A DNA stretch of 64,000 nt from Stutzerimonas stutzeri RCH2. Its GTDB lineage: Bacteria > Pseudomonadota > Gammaproteobacteria > Pseudomonadales > Pseudomonadaceae. The DNA lies in assembly GCF_000327065.1 (NCBI RefSeq), contig NC_019936.1, positions 1 through 64,000 on the forward strand, in the 5' to 3' direction. The notes beneath the pieces were generated by a model. That model did no database searches and was not told the DNA's origin. It was given only the letters and a program-made list of their open reading frames with translations. Position 1 is the first letter of the stretch. Each line of letters opens with the position of its first letter. Positions 23,026 through 33,358 of this stretch are shown one piece after another. The translations under genes and the position numbers were made by a program.

Positions 23026-23966
23026 TGGCCGAGCACCTGGCCGGGCGCGAACTGCTCGCGCCGGCTGTTGTACAGGTCGCCGAAGCCAAGCGGCTTGCCT
23101 CCTGGCAGCTGCAGACGAGTCAGCGACAGAGCGCCTTCGCCACAGGCTACGGTCAGCCCGTCCTTATTCGCTTCGAGGATCCGGCCCGGCTCGCCCTGCC
23201 CTTCAGCTAGACGAGCGGCATGGATCTTCAGAGCCTCGCCAGCGAGCGTGCTATGGCAGATCGGCCATGGGTTGAACGCACGGATAAGCCGCTCCAGATC
23301 GACGGCCGGGCGGGTCCAGTCGACGCGCGCCTCGTCCTTGCTCAGCTTGTGCGCATAGGTGGCCAGGCTGTCGTCCTGGGCTTCGGGCACCAGCGAACTG
23401 GCAGCCAGTGCGTCGACCGCCTGCACCACCGCCTGCGAGCCGAGCTCGGCGAGCCGGTCGTGCAGCGTGCCGCCGGTATCCTCGGCGGATATTGGCGTAT
23501 GGACCTTGAGCAGCATCGGCCCGGTGTCGAGGCCCGCCTCCATCTGCATCACGGTGACGCCGGACTCGCTGTCGCCGGCCTCGATCGCGCGCTGGATCGG
23601 CGCGGCGCCGCGCCAGCGTGGCAGCAGCGAGGCGTGGCTGTTGATGCAACCCAGGCGCGGCAGGTCGAGTACTGCCTGCGGCAGGATCAGGCCATAGGCG
23701 ACCACTACCATCAGGTCCGCCTGCAGTTCTGCCAGCTCCGCCTGGGCCGCCGGGTCCCGCAGGGTCTGCGGCTGGAAAACCGGGATGTCGTGCTGCACGG
23801 CGAGCTGCTTGACCGGGCTGGGCATCAGCTTCTGGCCGCGACCGGCAGGGCGATCCGGCTGGGTGTAGACGGCAACGATCGATTTGCCGGCATCGAGCAG
23901 GGCCTGCAGGTGTTGAGCGGCGAATTCCGGGGTGCCGGCGAAAACGATGCGCAAGGGCTGGGTCAT
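23022..23966 (-). CDS. fmt: methionyl-tRNA formyltransferase
   Basis: The 314-residue enzyme formylates Met-tRNA for translation initiation. It opens [20 protein letters not shown]. The catalytic signature [16 protein letters not shown] holds the key Asn and His, and the catalytic Asp is in GLDTGPM. def lies just upstream, but a hairpin terminator separates the two. rsmB is translationally coupled downstream. Confidence 0.97.
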   Translation of the reverse strand: MTQPLRIVFAGTPEFAAQHLQALLDAGKSIVAVYTQPDRPAGRGQKLMPSPVKQLAVQHDIPVFQPQTLRDPAAQAELAELQADLMVVVAYGLILPQAVLDLPRLGCINSHASLLPRWRGAAPIQRAIEAGDSESGVTVMQMEAGLDTGPMLLKVHTPISAEDTGGTLHDRLAELGSQAVVQAVDALAASSLVPEAQDDSLATYAHKLSKDEARVDWTRPAVDLERLIRAFNPWPICHSTLAGEALKIHAARLAEGQGEPGRILEANKDGLTVACGEGALSLTRLQLPGGKPLGFGDLYNSRREQFAPGQVLGQ

Positions 23967-23983
23967 GAGGGCTCGCTAACAAA

Positions 23984-24006
23984 AAAGGCTTGCGTAGCAA
24001 GCCTTT
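23984..24006 (-). terminator. intrinsic terminator between def and fmt
   Basis: AAAGGCTTGC and GCAAGCCTTT form a perfect 10-bp stem with a 3-nt loop. On the minus strand a six-T run follows. It sits in the 55-bp space between def and fmt, so part of the def transcripts should stop before fmt. Confidence 0.8.
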
Positions 24007-24021
24007 GGGATTCGGGAATGA

Positions 24022-24528
24022 TCAAGCCTGCTGGCGATGGATCTTTTCCAGCTTCTTCTTGATCCGGTCGCGCTTGAGGCTGGAGAGGTAGTCGACGAAC
24101 AGCTTGCCGTTGAGATGATCGCACTCATGCTGGATGCATACCGCGAGCAGGCCTTCGGCGACCAGTTCGTATGGCTTGCCATCACGATCCAGCGCCTTGA
24201 TCCGCACTTTCTGCGGACGGTCGACGTTCTCGTAAAAGCCCGGGACCGACAGGCAGCCTTCCTGGTACTGGTCCATCTCGTCGGTCAGCGATTCGAATTC
24301 GGGATTGATGAAGACTCGCGGCTCGGACCGGTCTTCGGACAGGTCCATCACCACCACGCGCTTGTGCACATTGACCTGCGTTGCAGCCAGGCCGATGCCC
24401 GGAGCCTCGTACATGGTCTCGAACATGTCGTCGATCAGCTGACGAAGCTCGTCATCGACCACATCCACCGGTTTGGCGATGGTGCGCAGCCGCGGATCGG
24501 GAAATTCAAGGATGTTCAGAATGGCCAT
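24022..24528 (-). CDS. def: peptide deformylase
   Basis: The 168-residue metalloenzyme removes the formyl group from nascent proteins. All three signatures are present: GIGLAATQ (44-51), EGCLS with metal ligand Cys92, and HECDH (134-138) with the two His ligands and the catalytic Glu. Divergent from the LysM gene. fmt follows after a terminator. Confidence 0.97.
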   Translation of the reverse strand: MAILNILEFPDPRLRTIAKPVDVVDDELRQLIDDMFETMYEAPGIGLAATQVNVHKRVVVMDLSEDRSEPRVFINPEFESLTDEMDQYQEGCLSVPGFYENVDRPQKVRIKALDRDGKPYELVAEGLLAVCIQHECDHLNGKLFVDYLSSLKRDRIKKKLEKIHRQQA

Positions 24529-24676
24529 ATGCGTTTGTGATGCACTTATGGAATAAAGTCAAAAGCCGCTGCTAAGATGCCGAGCAGCATGGAAAACGGC
24601 TTAATGCCGCGATCCAAAAGGGTTCCGCGGCGCTAGGGCGCTTTACGTGAAGGCACATAATAAAGGGATTCACCAC

Positions 24677-25702
24677 ATGAGGAAATCACTACTCGCCCTG
24701 CTGCTGGTGGCCGTCGGCGGGCTCGCCCAGGCCGCGGTGCAGCTCAAGGACAATCACCCGGAGCGGTATACCGTGGTGAAGGGCGACACACTCTGGGACA
24801 TTTCCGGCCGCTTCCTGCGCGAGCCGTGGAAATGGCCGGAGCTGTGGCACGCCAACCCTCAGATCGCCAATCCTCATCTGATCTATCCCGGTGACACCCT
24901 CAGCCTGATCTATGTCGACGGCCAGCCGCGCCTGGTACTCGACCGCGGCGCCTCGCGCGGCACCATCAAGCTGTCGCCGACCGTGCGTACCACACCCATG
25001 GCCGAAGCCATCCCGACCATTCCGCTGGAGGCGATCAACAGCTTCCTGCTGAGCAACCGCATCGTCGACACCGCCGAGCAGTTCCAGGGTGCTCCGTACA
25101 TCGTCGCCGGCAATGCCGAGCGGGTGATCAGCGGCGCCGGCGATCGCATCTACGGCCGCGGCAGCTTCGAAGCGAACATGCCGGCCTACGGCATCTTCCG
25201 TCAGGGCAAGACCTACGTCGATCCGGACACCGGCGAGTTCCTCGGCATCAACGCCGATGACGTTGGCACCGTCGAGATCGTCGAAATCGAAGGCGACATC
25301 GCCACCATGCAGCTGACCCGTACCACTCAGGAAGCGCGCATCGGCGATCGCCTGTTCCCGGGCGAAGAGCGTGCGGTCAACTCCACCTTCATGCCCAGCG
25401 CGCCGTCGACCGATGTCGAAGGCGTGATCCTCGACGTACCGCGCGGCGTTACCCAGATCGGCCAGTTCGATGTGGTCACGCTGAACAGGGGCGCACGCGA
25501 CGGGCTGAAGGACGGCAATGTGCTGGCCGTCTACAAGACCGGTGAAACAGTGCGTGACCGTGTGACTGGCGAAAACGTGAAGATTCCGGACGAGCGTTCC
25601 GGCTTGCTGATGGTGTTCCGCACCTACGACAAGCTCAGCTACGGCCTGGTGCTGCAGGCGACCCGCTCGCTGTCGGTGAAGGACAAAGTCCGTAACCCCT
25701 GA
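24677..25702 (+). CDS. secreted LysM peptidoglycan-binding protein
   Basis: A 341-residue exported protein. The ATG at 24677 gives the signal peptide MRKSLLALLLVAVGGLAQA; a GTG at 24647 is in frame but would put charged residues ahead of it. A LysM domain near residues 36-90 starts YTVVKGDTLWDISGRFL and ends IYPGDTLSLIYV, so it probably binds the glycan. The rest has no recognised catalytic motif. It occupies the same spot, between def and dprA, in P. aeruginosa. Confidence 0.88.
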   Translation: MRKSLLALLLVAVGGLAQAAVQLKDNHPERYTVVKGDTLWDISGRFLREPWKWPELWHANPQIANPHLIYPGDTLSLIYVDGQPRLVLDRGASRGTIKLSPTVRTTPMAEAIPTIPLEAINSFLLSNRIVDTAEQFQGAPYIVAGNAERVISGAGDRIYGRGSFEANMPAYGIFRQGKTYVDPDTGEFLGINADDVGTVEIVEIEGDIATMQLTRTTQEARIGDRLFPGEERAVNSTFMPSAPSTDVEGVILDVPRGVTQIGQFDVVTLNRGARDGLKDGNVLAVYKTGETVRDRVTGENVKIPDERSGLLMVFRTYDKLSYGLVLQATRSLSVKDKVRNP

Positions 25703-25708
25703 AGCAAG

Positions 25709-25734
25709 AAAGCCCCGCGAATGCGGGGCTTTTT
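25709..25734 (+). terminator. terminator after the LysM gene
   Basis: AAAGCCCCGC and GCGGGGCTTT pair perfectly around GAAT and run into TTTTT. It lies 6 bp after the stop codon. Confidence 0.92.
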
Positions 25735-25746
25735 CATGCTGCGATA

Positions 25747-25766
25747 ACACCGCAAGGATGCGGTGT
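25747..25766. repeat. short hairpin in the dprA leader
   Basis: ACACCGCA and TGCGGTGT form an 8-bp stem with loop AGGA, ending 23 bp before the dprA ATG. It could affect dprA mRNA stability or initiation. There is no T run. Confidence 0.5.
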
Positions 25767-25789
25767 AATGAGACAAGGAGTACTCGCCC

Positions 25790-26887
25790 ATGCCTGCCAT
25801 TTCCCCTGCCGAGCTCGAAGCCCGGCTGCGTCTGCATCTGCTGCCCGAACTCGGACCGCGTCGCCTGCGCAAGCTGGTCAGTGCGTTTCCCGATGCCGCT
25901 TCGGCGCTGAGTGCGCCAGCCAGTGCCTGGCGCTCGCTGGGGTTGCCCGCCAGTTGTGCCGAGCCGCGGCGCAGTGCCGAAATCCGTGAACGTGCCAGCG
26001 CCGCCCTCGCCTGGCTGGAGCAGCCGGAGCGGCATCTGCTCTGCTGGGACGACCCCAACTACCCTGCTCTGCTCGCCGAACTGCCTGATGCGCCGCCGCT
26101 GCTGTTCATTGCCGGCGACCCGTCACTGCTCGAGCGACCGCAGCTGGCGATGGTCGGCAGCCGCCGCGCTTCACGCAATGGCCTGGACAACGCCAGGGCC
26201 TTCTCCCGCAGCCTGGCCGGAGCAGGTTTCATCATCACCAGTGGACTGGCCCTGGGCATCGACGGCGCGGCTCATCAGGGCGCGCTGGACGCCGGTGGCA
26301 AGACCATCGCGGTGCTCGGCACCGGGATCGAGCGGCTGTATCCGCAGCGCCACGTCGCACTCGCGCGGCAGATCGTCGAAGGCGGCGGTGCGCTGGTGTC
26401 CGAACTGCCGCTGGACTGCCCGCCGCAGGCGAGTAATTTCCCGCGACGCAATCGGATCATCAGCGGCCTGTCGCTGGGCGTGCTGGTGGTCGAGGCGAGT
26501 CCGTCCAGCGGCTCGCTGATCACCGCGCGCCTGGCCGCCGAGCAGGGTCGCGAGGTGTATGCGATTCCCGGTTCAATCCATCATCCCGGCGCCCGTGGCT
26601 GTCATCAGCTGATTCGCCAGGGCGCGGCGCTGGTGGAATCGGTCGAGGATGTGCTCGAAGCGCTGCGTGGCTGGCAGTGCGTTGCTCCGGCGGCTGGCGA
26701 AACACGAACGCAGACCCGGCCGGACAACCCGCTGCTGCGCGAGCTGCTGGCCGCTCCGCGGAGCAGCGAAGCACTGGCCGTGGCGCTCGATCAGCCGCTG
26801 GGGCAGGTGCTGGCGCAGCTGACCGAACTGGAAGTTGACGGGCTGGTGGCCAGTGACAACGGCCTGTGGGTGGTGATCTCCCGCTAG
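25790..26887 (+). CDS. dprA: DNA-processing protein DprA
   Basis: DprA protects incoming single-stranded DNA and loads RecA during natural transformation, a trait well known in P. stutzeri. The 365-residue protein has an N-terminal SAM-like region, the Rossmann core with MVGSRRAS, GLALGIDGAAHQGAL and FPRRNRIISGLS, and a C-terminal winged helix (about 300-365). ACAAGGAG precedes the ATG. No frameshift is visible. Confidence 0.95.
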   Translation: MPAISPAELEARLRLHLLPELGPRRLRKLVSAFPDAASALSAPASAWRSLGLPASCAEPRRSAEIRERASAALAWLEQPERHLLCWDDPNYPALLAELPDAPPLLFIAGDPSLLERPQLAMVGSRRASRNGLDNARAFSRSLAGAGFIITSGLALGIDGAAHQGALDAGGKTIAVLGTGIERLYPQRHVALARQIVEGGGALVSELPLDCPPQASNFPRRNRIISGLSLGVLVVEASPSSGSLITARLAAEQGREVYAIPGSIHHPGARGCHQLIRQGAALVESVEDVLEALRGWQCVAPAAGETRTQTRPDNPLLRELLAAPRSSEALAVALDQPLGQVLAQLTELEVDGLVASDNGLWVVISR

Positions 26888-27042
26888 ATGGAGCTGCCAG
26901 CCTGCGGTGCGTGCCTGCCAATCCAGGCCCCGCGGTTTGCGGGGGTCTGTTGCAGCTTGTTGCGAATCAGTATGAGGCCCCTCTGCTCGGCAACAGGCGC
27001 CTTGGGTAAACTGCCGCTTTTTTCATCCAGGCAGAGGTCGGC

Positions 27043-27600
27043 ATGATCGGCGATTGGCGTGTGCAGCAGGTAGCGCGGGTAGTCCGGGCCGGCGGAGTGA
27101 TCGCCTACCCGACCGAAGCGGTCTGGGGAGTTGGCTGTGACCCTTGGGACGAAGACGCGGTGCTGCGACTGCTGGCGCTCAAGGAGCGGCCGGTGGAGAA
27201 GGGCCTGATCCTCATTGCCGACAGCATCGAGCAGTTCGATTTCCTCTTGGAGGATCTGCCCGAGCGCTGGCTCGATCGTCTGGCCGGCACCTGGCCGGGG
27301 CCGAACACCTGGCTGGTGCCGCATCGCGGCCGGCTGCCGGAGTGGATCACCGGGCGGCACGACAGCGTTGCGCTGCGGGTAACCGATCACCCGCTGGTCA
27401 AACGTCTCTGCGCGCTGACCGGGCCGCTGGTATCGACCTCCGCCAACCCTGCCGGCCGTCCCGCAGCGCGCTCGCGGCTGCGGGTGGAGCAGTATTTCCC
27501 ACGGCAGCTCGACGCGGTGCTCAACGGCCCGCTGGGTGGACGACGCAACCCCAGCGTCATTCGCGATCTGCGCACGGGCGAGGTGATTCGCCCGGCCTGA
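27043..27600 (+). CDS. tsaC: L-threonylcarbamoyladenylate synthase
   Basis: TsaC (YrdC, RimN) makes threonylcarbamoyl-AMP for the t6A37 tRNA modification. The 185-residue single-domain form has the YrdC motifs [27 protein letters not shown] and [11 protein letters not shown]. It lacks the extra Sua5 domain, as expected for the short form. Between dprA and the convergent qor. Confidence 0.95.
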   Translation: MIGDWRVQQVARVVRAGGVIAYPTEAVWGVGCDPWDEDAVLRLLALKERPVEKGLILIADSIEQFDFLLEDLPERWLDRLAGTWPGPNTWLVPHRGRLPEWITGRHDSVALRVTDHPLVKRLCALTGPLVSTSANPAGRPAARSRLRVEQYFPRQLDAVLNGPLGGRRNPSVIRDLRTGEVIRPA

Positions 27601-27652
27601 GCCAGCGCGTCGACGGCTGCGCGGCTGCCTGTAGCGGCGGCCGCCGTCGTGT

Positions 27653-28630
27653 TCAGGGCAGCAAAATGGTCGATCCGGTGGTTTCCCCTGCCGCCAGCCT
27701 GCGCTGGGCTTCGGCCGCTTCGCTGAGCGAATAGCGCTGGCCGATCTCGACCTCGATCTTGCCGCTGCCGATCATCTCGAACAGTTCGTCGGCCATGGCC
27801 TGCAAGCGCTCCGGCGTATCGGCGTAGCCAGCCAGAATCGGTCGAGTGACGAACAAAGAGCCCTTCTGCGCCAGCACACCCAGGTTCACCCCGGTGACGG
27901 CACCGGAGGCGTTGCCGAAGCTCACCAGCAGGCCGCGCGGGGCAACGCAATCGAGGGAAACCTCCCAGCTGTTCTTGCCCACCGAGTCGTAGACCACCGG
28001 GCATTTTTTGCCTTCGGTCAGCTCCAGCACACGCTGCACTACATCTTCACCGGTGCGATCGATGGTAGCCCAGGCGCCCAGGGCCTTGGCCCGCTCGGCT
28101 TTGTCCGCGGAACCGACCACGCCGATCAATTGCGCGCCCAGTGCGCGCGCCCACTGACAGGCGATGGAGCCGACGCCGCCGGCCGCGGCATGGAACAGCA
28201 CGGTTTCGCCGGCCTGCAATGAATGGACCTGGCGCAGCAGATATTGGCAGGTCAGGCCCTTGAGCATCACCGCGGCAGCCTGCTCGAAGCTGATCGAATC
28301 CGGGAGTTTGACCAGATGCCGCGCCGGTAGCGTGTGGTGTTCGCCGTAGGCGCCGAGCGGCCCGGTGGCGTAGGCGACGCGGTCACCCGGTTGCAGATGG
28401 TCGACGCCCTCGCCCACCGCATCGACCACACCGGCACCCTCGGTGCCCAGCCCGGATGGCAGGCTCGGCGGCTGGTACAGACCGCTGCGGAAATAGGTGT
28501 CGATGAAGTTCAGACCGATGGCGTGATTGCGCACGCGCGCTTCGCCTGCAGCCGGCGCGCTGAGCGGTGCATCGACCTGTTCCAGGACTTCGGGACCGCC
28601 GTGCTGGCTGAATTGGATGCGCTGGGACAT
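27653..28630 (-). CDS. qor: NADPH:quinone oxidoreductase (zinc-independent alcohol dehydrogenase-like)
   Basis: A 325-residue medium-chain dehydrogenase. The NADPH-binding motif AAAGGVGSIACQWA is present and the structural and catalytic zinc cysteines of alcohol dehydrogenases are absent, which fits the QOR class. The ATG at 28630 follows a GGAG and gives the family start MSQRIQFSQHGGPEVL. Divergent from hemF by about 150 bp, as in P. aeruginosa. Confidence 0.93.
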   Translation of the reverse strand: MSQRIQFSQHGGPEVLEQVDAPLSAPAAGEARVRNHAIGLNFIDTYFRSGLYQPPSLPSGLGTEGAGVVDAVGEGVDHLQPGDRVAYATGPLGAYGEHHTLPARHLVKLPDSISFEQAAAVMLKGLTCQYLLRQVHSLQAGETVLFHAAAGGVGSIACQWARALGAQLIGVVGSADKAERAKALGAWATIDRTGEDVVQRVLELTEGKKCPVVYDSVGKNSWEVSLDCVAPRGLLVSFGNASGAVTGVNLGVLAQKGSLFVTRPILAGYADTPERLQAMADELFEMIGSGKIEVEIGQRYSLSEAAEAQRRLAAGETTGSTILLP

Positions 28631-28698
28631 GTCTGGCTCCTGGTCGTTTGAAAGAGCGCCTATCCAACCCGCCGGGGCTGCGTTCGTCAATCGGCTGA

Positions 28699-29700
<1,002 letters not shown>

Positions 29701-29743
29701 CCTTCGACGGCTTCTGCATCCCACATTGCGCAAGGATTCACCC

Positions 29744-30556
29744 ATGGACCGCTACGGCGTCTTCGGCAACCCCATCGGCCACAGCAAATCACCGCAGATT
29801 CACGCCCTGTTCGCCGCGCAGACCGGCCAGGTGTTGCGTTATGAAGCCTTGCTGGCGCCACTGGATGATTTTGTCGGGTTCGCCCGGGCGTTTTTCCAGG
29901 ATGGGCTTGGCGCCAATGTCACCGTGCCGTTCAAGGAGCAGGCCTACCGGATGACTGATCAGCTCACCGAGCGTGCTCGGCGTGCCGGTGCGGTGAACAC
30001 GCTGAAGAAGCTCGAAGACGGCCATCTGCTCGGTGACAACACCGACGGCGCCGGGCTGGTGAGCGATCTGTTGCACGCCGGTGTGGCGCTGCGTGGCCGG
30101 CGTATCCTGCTGCTGGGCGCCGGCGGTGCGGTGCGCGGCGCACTCGAGCCATTGCTGGCGCAGCGGCCCGCCGCGCTGATCATCGCCAACCGCACCGTGA
30201 GCAAGGCCGAACAGCTGGCACAGGAATTTGCCGAGCTCGGTCCGCTGTCGGCCAGCACCTTCACCGATCTTGCCGAACCGGTCGACCTGATCATCAATGG
30301 CACCTCGGCCAGCCTCGGCGGCGAATTGCCTCCGCTGGCCGACAGCCTGATCCAGCCAGGCCATACCTTCTGCTACGACATGATGTACGCGGCCAAGCCC
30401 ACGGCGTTCTGCCAATGGGCGGCAGCATTGGGTGCGGATACCCGTGACGGGCTCGGCATGCTGGTGGAGCAGGCTGCGGAGGCGTTCGAACTCTGGCGTG
30501 GCGTGCGTCCGGATACCGCGCCGGTGCTGGCCGAACTGCGTCGGCAGCTTAGCTAG
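29744..30556 (+). CDS. aroE: shikimate dehydrogenase (NADP+)
   Basis: AroE reduces 3-dehydroshikimate in aromatic amino acid synthesis. The 270-residue protein has the shikimate-binding [10 protein letters not shown], catalytic Lys in NVTVPFKEQ and the NADP motif GAGGAVRG with NRT after it. AAGGA precedes the ATG at 29744. Together with hemF it repeats the P. aeruginosa order. The stop overlaps the end of the next, convergent gene by 4 bp. Confidence 0.96.
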   Translation: MDRYGVFGNPIGHSKSPQIHALFAAQTGQVLRYEALLAPLDDFVGFARAFFQDGLGANVTVPFKEQAYRMTDQLTERARRAGAVNTLKKLEDGHLLGDNTDGAGLVSDLLHAGVALRGRRILLLGAGGAVRGALEPLLAQRPAALIIANRTVSKAEQLAQEFAELGPLSASTFTDLAEPVDLIINGTSASLGGELPPLADSLIQPGHTFCYDMMYAAKPTAFCQWAAALGADTRDGLGMLVEQAAEAFELWRGVRPDTAPVLAELRRQLS

Positions 30557-31164
30557 CCGCTGAAGTGGATGCGCTGATGGATGTGCTGGGGATTTTCCAG
30601 TTCGTCGACGATGCCGGCGGCAATACGCTGCAATTCCCGATAGGGATTGGCGTCGCCCTTGCCCGCCGCTTCGGCCAGCGTCTCGATGGTCAGCTGATTG
30701 CCGGCTGATGGCGCATCCACCAGCGTCCAGCGCAGCGGATGCTTGGCCAGTCGCTGCAGCGCCGCCTCGACCTCCGGCTGCAATTCGATCGCCGGGTAGT
30801 CGGCAACCAGCAACAGGCGCTCGACCCTGGCGCGTTCCAGCCCGAGCAACAGCGCCTCGACCGCCTGATAGAAATCACGCTGGGGTGACTCGCCAGTGAT
30901 TCTGCCCGGACCAGGCAGACGCGGCGTCTGGAACAGGCAGATCACCGCATCCATCCCGGCCACGCTCTCGCTTACGCTCATCGCATCGAACGGATCGCCC
31001 GGTTTGGTCCGCAGGCCAGGCCGGGCGGAAATCGAGTTGAGGTCGTCAAGCAATGCCACGGCCTCGTGCTGGCGGCTGAGCAGCTCCACCAGCAGCGCAC
31101 TGCCAAGGTCGTCGTGCGCACCGTAGAGGGCGAACTTCAACCGCGGCGTTTCGGCATTGAGCAT
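30553..31164 (-). CDS. Rossmann-like (NmrA/SDR type) conserved hypothetical protein
   Basis: A 203-residue protein that opens [22 protein letters not shown], which resembles the dinucleotide-binding start of NmrA-like proteins. The glycine pattern (GAHDDLG) deviates from the usual GATGxxG, so cofactor binding is doubtful. No catalytic Tyr-x-x-x-Lys is evident. It lies 12 bp after the DUF883 gene on the same strand, probably as one unit. Function unknown. Confidence 0.65.
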   Translation of the reverse strand: MLNAETPRLKFALYGAHDDLGSALLVELLSRQHEAVALLDDLNSISARPGLRTKPGDPFDAMSVSESVAGMDAVICLFQTPRLPGPGRITGESPQRDFYQAVEALLLGLERARVERLLLVADYPAIELQPEVEAALQRLAKHPLRWTLVDAPSAGNQLTIETLAEAAGKGDANPYRELQRIAAGIVDELENPQHIHQRIHFSG

Positions 31165-31176
31165 GACGACTGCCGA

Positions 31177-31485
31177 TCAGCGACGGCTGATCAGGTAGCC
31201 GATCACGGCAAAGGCGCCTGCGGCCAGAGCCAGGGTGCCCAGCGGGTGCTCCTTGGCGCAGTCACGCGCAGCGCGGCTGGCCTCGCGGGTACGCTTGGAC
31301 AGGTCGGCGTAGTGCTCGTCCCAATCCTGATCGTGCCAGAGTGATTCGGCACGCGAGCGCAGGGCGCTGAGGCGCTTGCGTGAATCGCGGGCGGCGTCGT
31401 GCTTCAGTTCATCGAGCGCGCGCATCAGGCTGTCGATCTCGTGCTGGACTTCTTCGCGGGTGGTGGACTTGCTGAAACGGGACAT
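31177..31485 (-). CDS. DUF883 (ElaB/YqjD-type) membrane-anchored protein
   Basis: A 102-residue protein with a long charged helix (about 8-75) and a C-terminal hydrophobic segment (about 82-98) ending ISRR. This is the layout of the ElaB/YqjD/YgaM family, which in E. coli is tail-anchored in the inner membrane and associates with ribosomes in stationary phase. The role here is inferred from the family. A GAGG ribosome site precedes the ATG. Confidence 0.85.
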   Translation of the reverse strand: MSRFSKSTTREEVQHEIDSLMRALDELKHDAARDSRKRLSALRSRAESLWHDQDWDEHYADLSKRTREASRAARDCAKEHPLGTLALAAGAFAVIGYLISRR

Positions 31486-31731
31486 GGCGGGACCTCCCCT
31501 CGGTAAGTGTCAGTGTTTGACTCCAAAAAGGCCGAGAGGTGCAGCCGATCGCGGACTGCCGTGTGGTGATACACATCAGCATGTGTCCGCCGTGCCGGCA
31601 GCAAGCGGGCTGCTTCCGACGAACCGTTCATCGGGAACAGGCGGGCCGTCTGGCGATTCCCTATACTGGCGTAACGTCTACCACGTCGCATTCAGCGCAT
31701 TTCGCCCTTTCATCGCGGGGAAAAACCTATC

Positions 31732-32670
31732 GTGAACTTTCGTCGTACCCTGGCCAGTCTGTTCGTCGTTTGCCTGGCCTCGTTGCCGGTTCTTCATGCC
31801 CAGGCCGCCAAGCCGGCCGTTCAGGAGCTCGCTTCCGGCAGTGCGCTGCTGGTCGACCTGAATACCAATGAAGTGCTGTATTCCAGCAATCCCGACATGG
31901 TGGTGCCGATCGCCTCGGTGACCAAGCTGATGACGGCGATAGTGGCGCTGGATGCCAAGCTGCCACTGGACCAGGTGCTGCCGGTGACCATCCGCGACGC
32001 CAAGGAAATGCAGGGCGTGTTCTCCCGCGTGCGCATCGGCAGCGAAATCAGCCGCCGCGAGCTGCTGCTGCTGACCCTGATGTCTTCGGAGAACCGCGCC
32101 GCGGCGAGCCTCGCCCACCACTATCCGGGCGGTTACTCGGCGTTCATCCAGGCGATGAACGCCAAGGCGCGCGCGCTGGGCATGAGCCGCACGTACTACG
32201 TCGAGCCGACTGGCCTATCCGAGCGCAACGTCTCCAGCGCCAATGACCTGGTCAAGCTGATCCGCGCCAGCCGCCAGTACCCGCTGATCCAGCAGTTCAG
32301 TACCACCGACGAGAAGACCGTCGCCTTCCGCAAGCCCAACTACACCCTCGGCTTTCGCAACACCAACGCCCTGGTGCGCAAGAACAACTGGGACATCCAG
32401 TTGAGCAAGACCGGCTTCACCAATGCCGCCGGCCATTGCCTGGTGATGAGCACTACCATGAAGCAACGGCCGGTGGCCTTCGTGGTGCTCGATGCGTTTG
32501 GCAAGTACACCCATATGGCCGACGCCAACCGCCTGAAAAAGTGGCTGGAAACCGGCACGGTGACGCCGGTGCCGGCCGCGGCGCTGGCCTACAAGCAGCA
32601 GAAGCAGGCCCAGCGCCAGCTGGCCGGCCAGCCTGCCGACGCGGCGCAGGCGCTGCTCGACGCTCGCTGA
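31732..32670 (+). CDS. pbpG: D-alanyl-D-alanine endopeptidase (penicillin-binding protein 7)
   Basis: PbpG is a low-molecular-mass PBP that cuts peptidoglycan cross-links. The 312-residue protein starts at GTG and has a signal peptide ending near LHAQA. The serine-acylase motifs are SVTK (62-65), SEN (119-121) and KTG (226-228), all intact and properly spaced. It is periplasmic. Confidence 0.93.
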   Translation: MNFRRTLASLFVVCLASLPVLHAQAAKPAVQELASGSALLVDLNTNEVLYSSNPDMVVPIASVTKLMTAIVALDAKLPLDQVLPVTIRDAKEMQGVFSRVRIGSEISRRELLLLTLMSSENRAAASLAHHYPGGYSAFIQAMNAKARALGMSRTYYVEPTGLSERNVSSANDLVKLIRASRQYPLIQQFSTTDEKTVAFRKPNYTLGFRNTNALVRKNNWDIQLSKTGFTNAAGHCLVMSTTMKQRPVAFVVLDAFGKYTHMADANRLKKWLETGTVTPVPAAALAYKQQKQAQRQLAGQPADAAQALLDAR

Positions 32671-32819
32671 GGGGTTGGTTCGCTGCGTGGCGATGACTTC
32701 GCGCAGCGAGCCTGACCAGCAGGCCTATCGGCGGATATTCTTGAGTTTGCGCAACTCTTTTTGCTGAGAGTCGTTCCTATCATGAACGCCATTCGCACCT
32801 GCGCCTGATCGGATCGCCG

Positions 32820-33233
32820 ATGACACGCCGCCGCCTTCCTGCCTGGCTCGCCAGCCTGGCCCTGCTGATCCATCTGCTGAGCATGCCGCTGTCGGGTCTG
32901 TTGCCGACCGATGCCAAGCGGCTGCTTGGCTGGAGCGGACATTGCACGCTGATGCAGGCGCAGGCGCAGGCGCAGGCGCAGGCGCAGCAGCACTCGCACG
33001 CGCTGCACGAGTCGACGGCCCATGGCGAGCATGAGCCGAGCGCCCATGGCGGGATGCCGCCTTGTTGCTGTTGCGCCGGTTCGGTGGGGCTGGCGGCGCT
33101 GCCCGGAGCATCGCCGCAACTGCCGCAACAAACCGCCGGGCACTTGACCCGGGTCGCCGAAGCAGGCGCCCATCGGCCGTCGCCACGGCAACAATGGCCA
33201 GCCCTCAACCCGCGCGCCTCACCCCTCGCCTGA
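32820..33233 (+). CDS. DUF2946-type small His/Cys-rich protein
   Basis: A 137-residue protein with an N-terminal hydrophobic segment (about 8-28). A QA repeat (46-56) encoded by five CAGGCG units is followed by a His-rich stretch (HSH, H, H, H within 58-76) and CCCC at 82-85. This resembles DUF2946 proteins, often found beside metal-uptake genes. The His and Cys clusters suggest metal binding at the membrane or periplasm. It lies 125 bp upstream of a TonB-dependent receptor on the same strand, so joint regulation is likely. Confidence 0.65.
   Translation: MTRRRLPAWLASLALLIHLLSMPLSGLLPTDAKRLLGWSGHCTLMQAQAQAQAQAQQHSHALHESTAHGEHEPSAHGGMPPCCCCAGSVGLAALPGASPQLPQQTAGHLTRVAEAGAHRPSPRQQWPALNPRASPLA
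32955..32987 (+). repeat. CAGGCG hexanucleotide tandem repeat
   Basis: Five perfect CAGGCG units plus a partial CAG lie inside the DUF2946 gene and encode alternating Gln-Ala. Because the unit is six bases, copy-number change alters length but keeps the frame. Confidence 0.9.
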
Positions 33234-33358
33234 CGCCGCTGGCGTCACTCCTCGTTGCTACTTCTGAACTGACCTGCACCCGCCAATGGCCGGCGTGCGG
33301 GCATCTGTCGCCGGCTATTCGCCGTGCGGCCCTGTCTGTTGCACAAGGAAAATGCGAG

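Noticed and set aside
32700..32819. Possible Fur box upstream of the DUF2946 gene
   Set aside because: The stretch with CTATCATGAAC only partly fits the Fur consensus, with too many mismatches across 19 bp to claim iron control.
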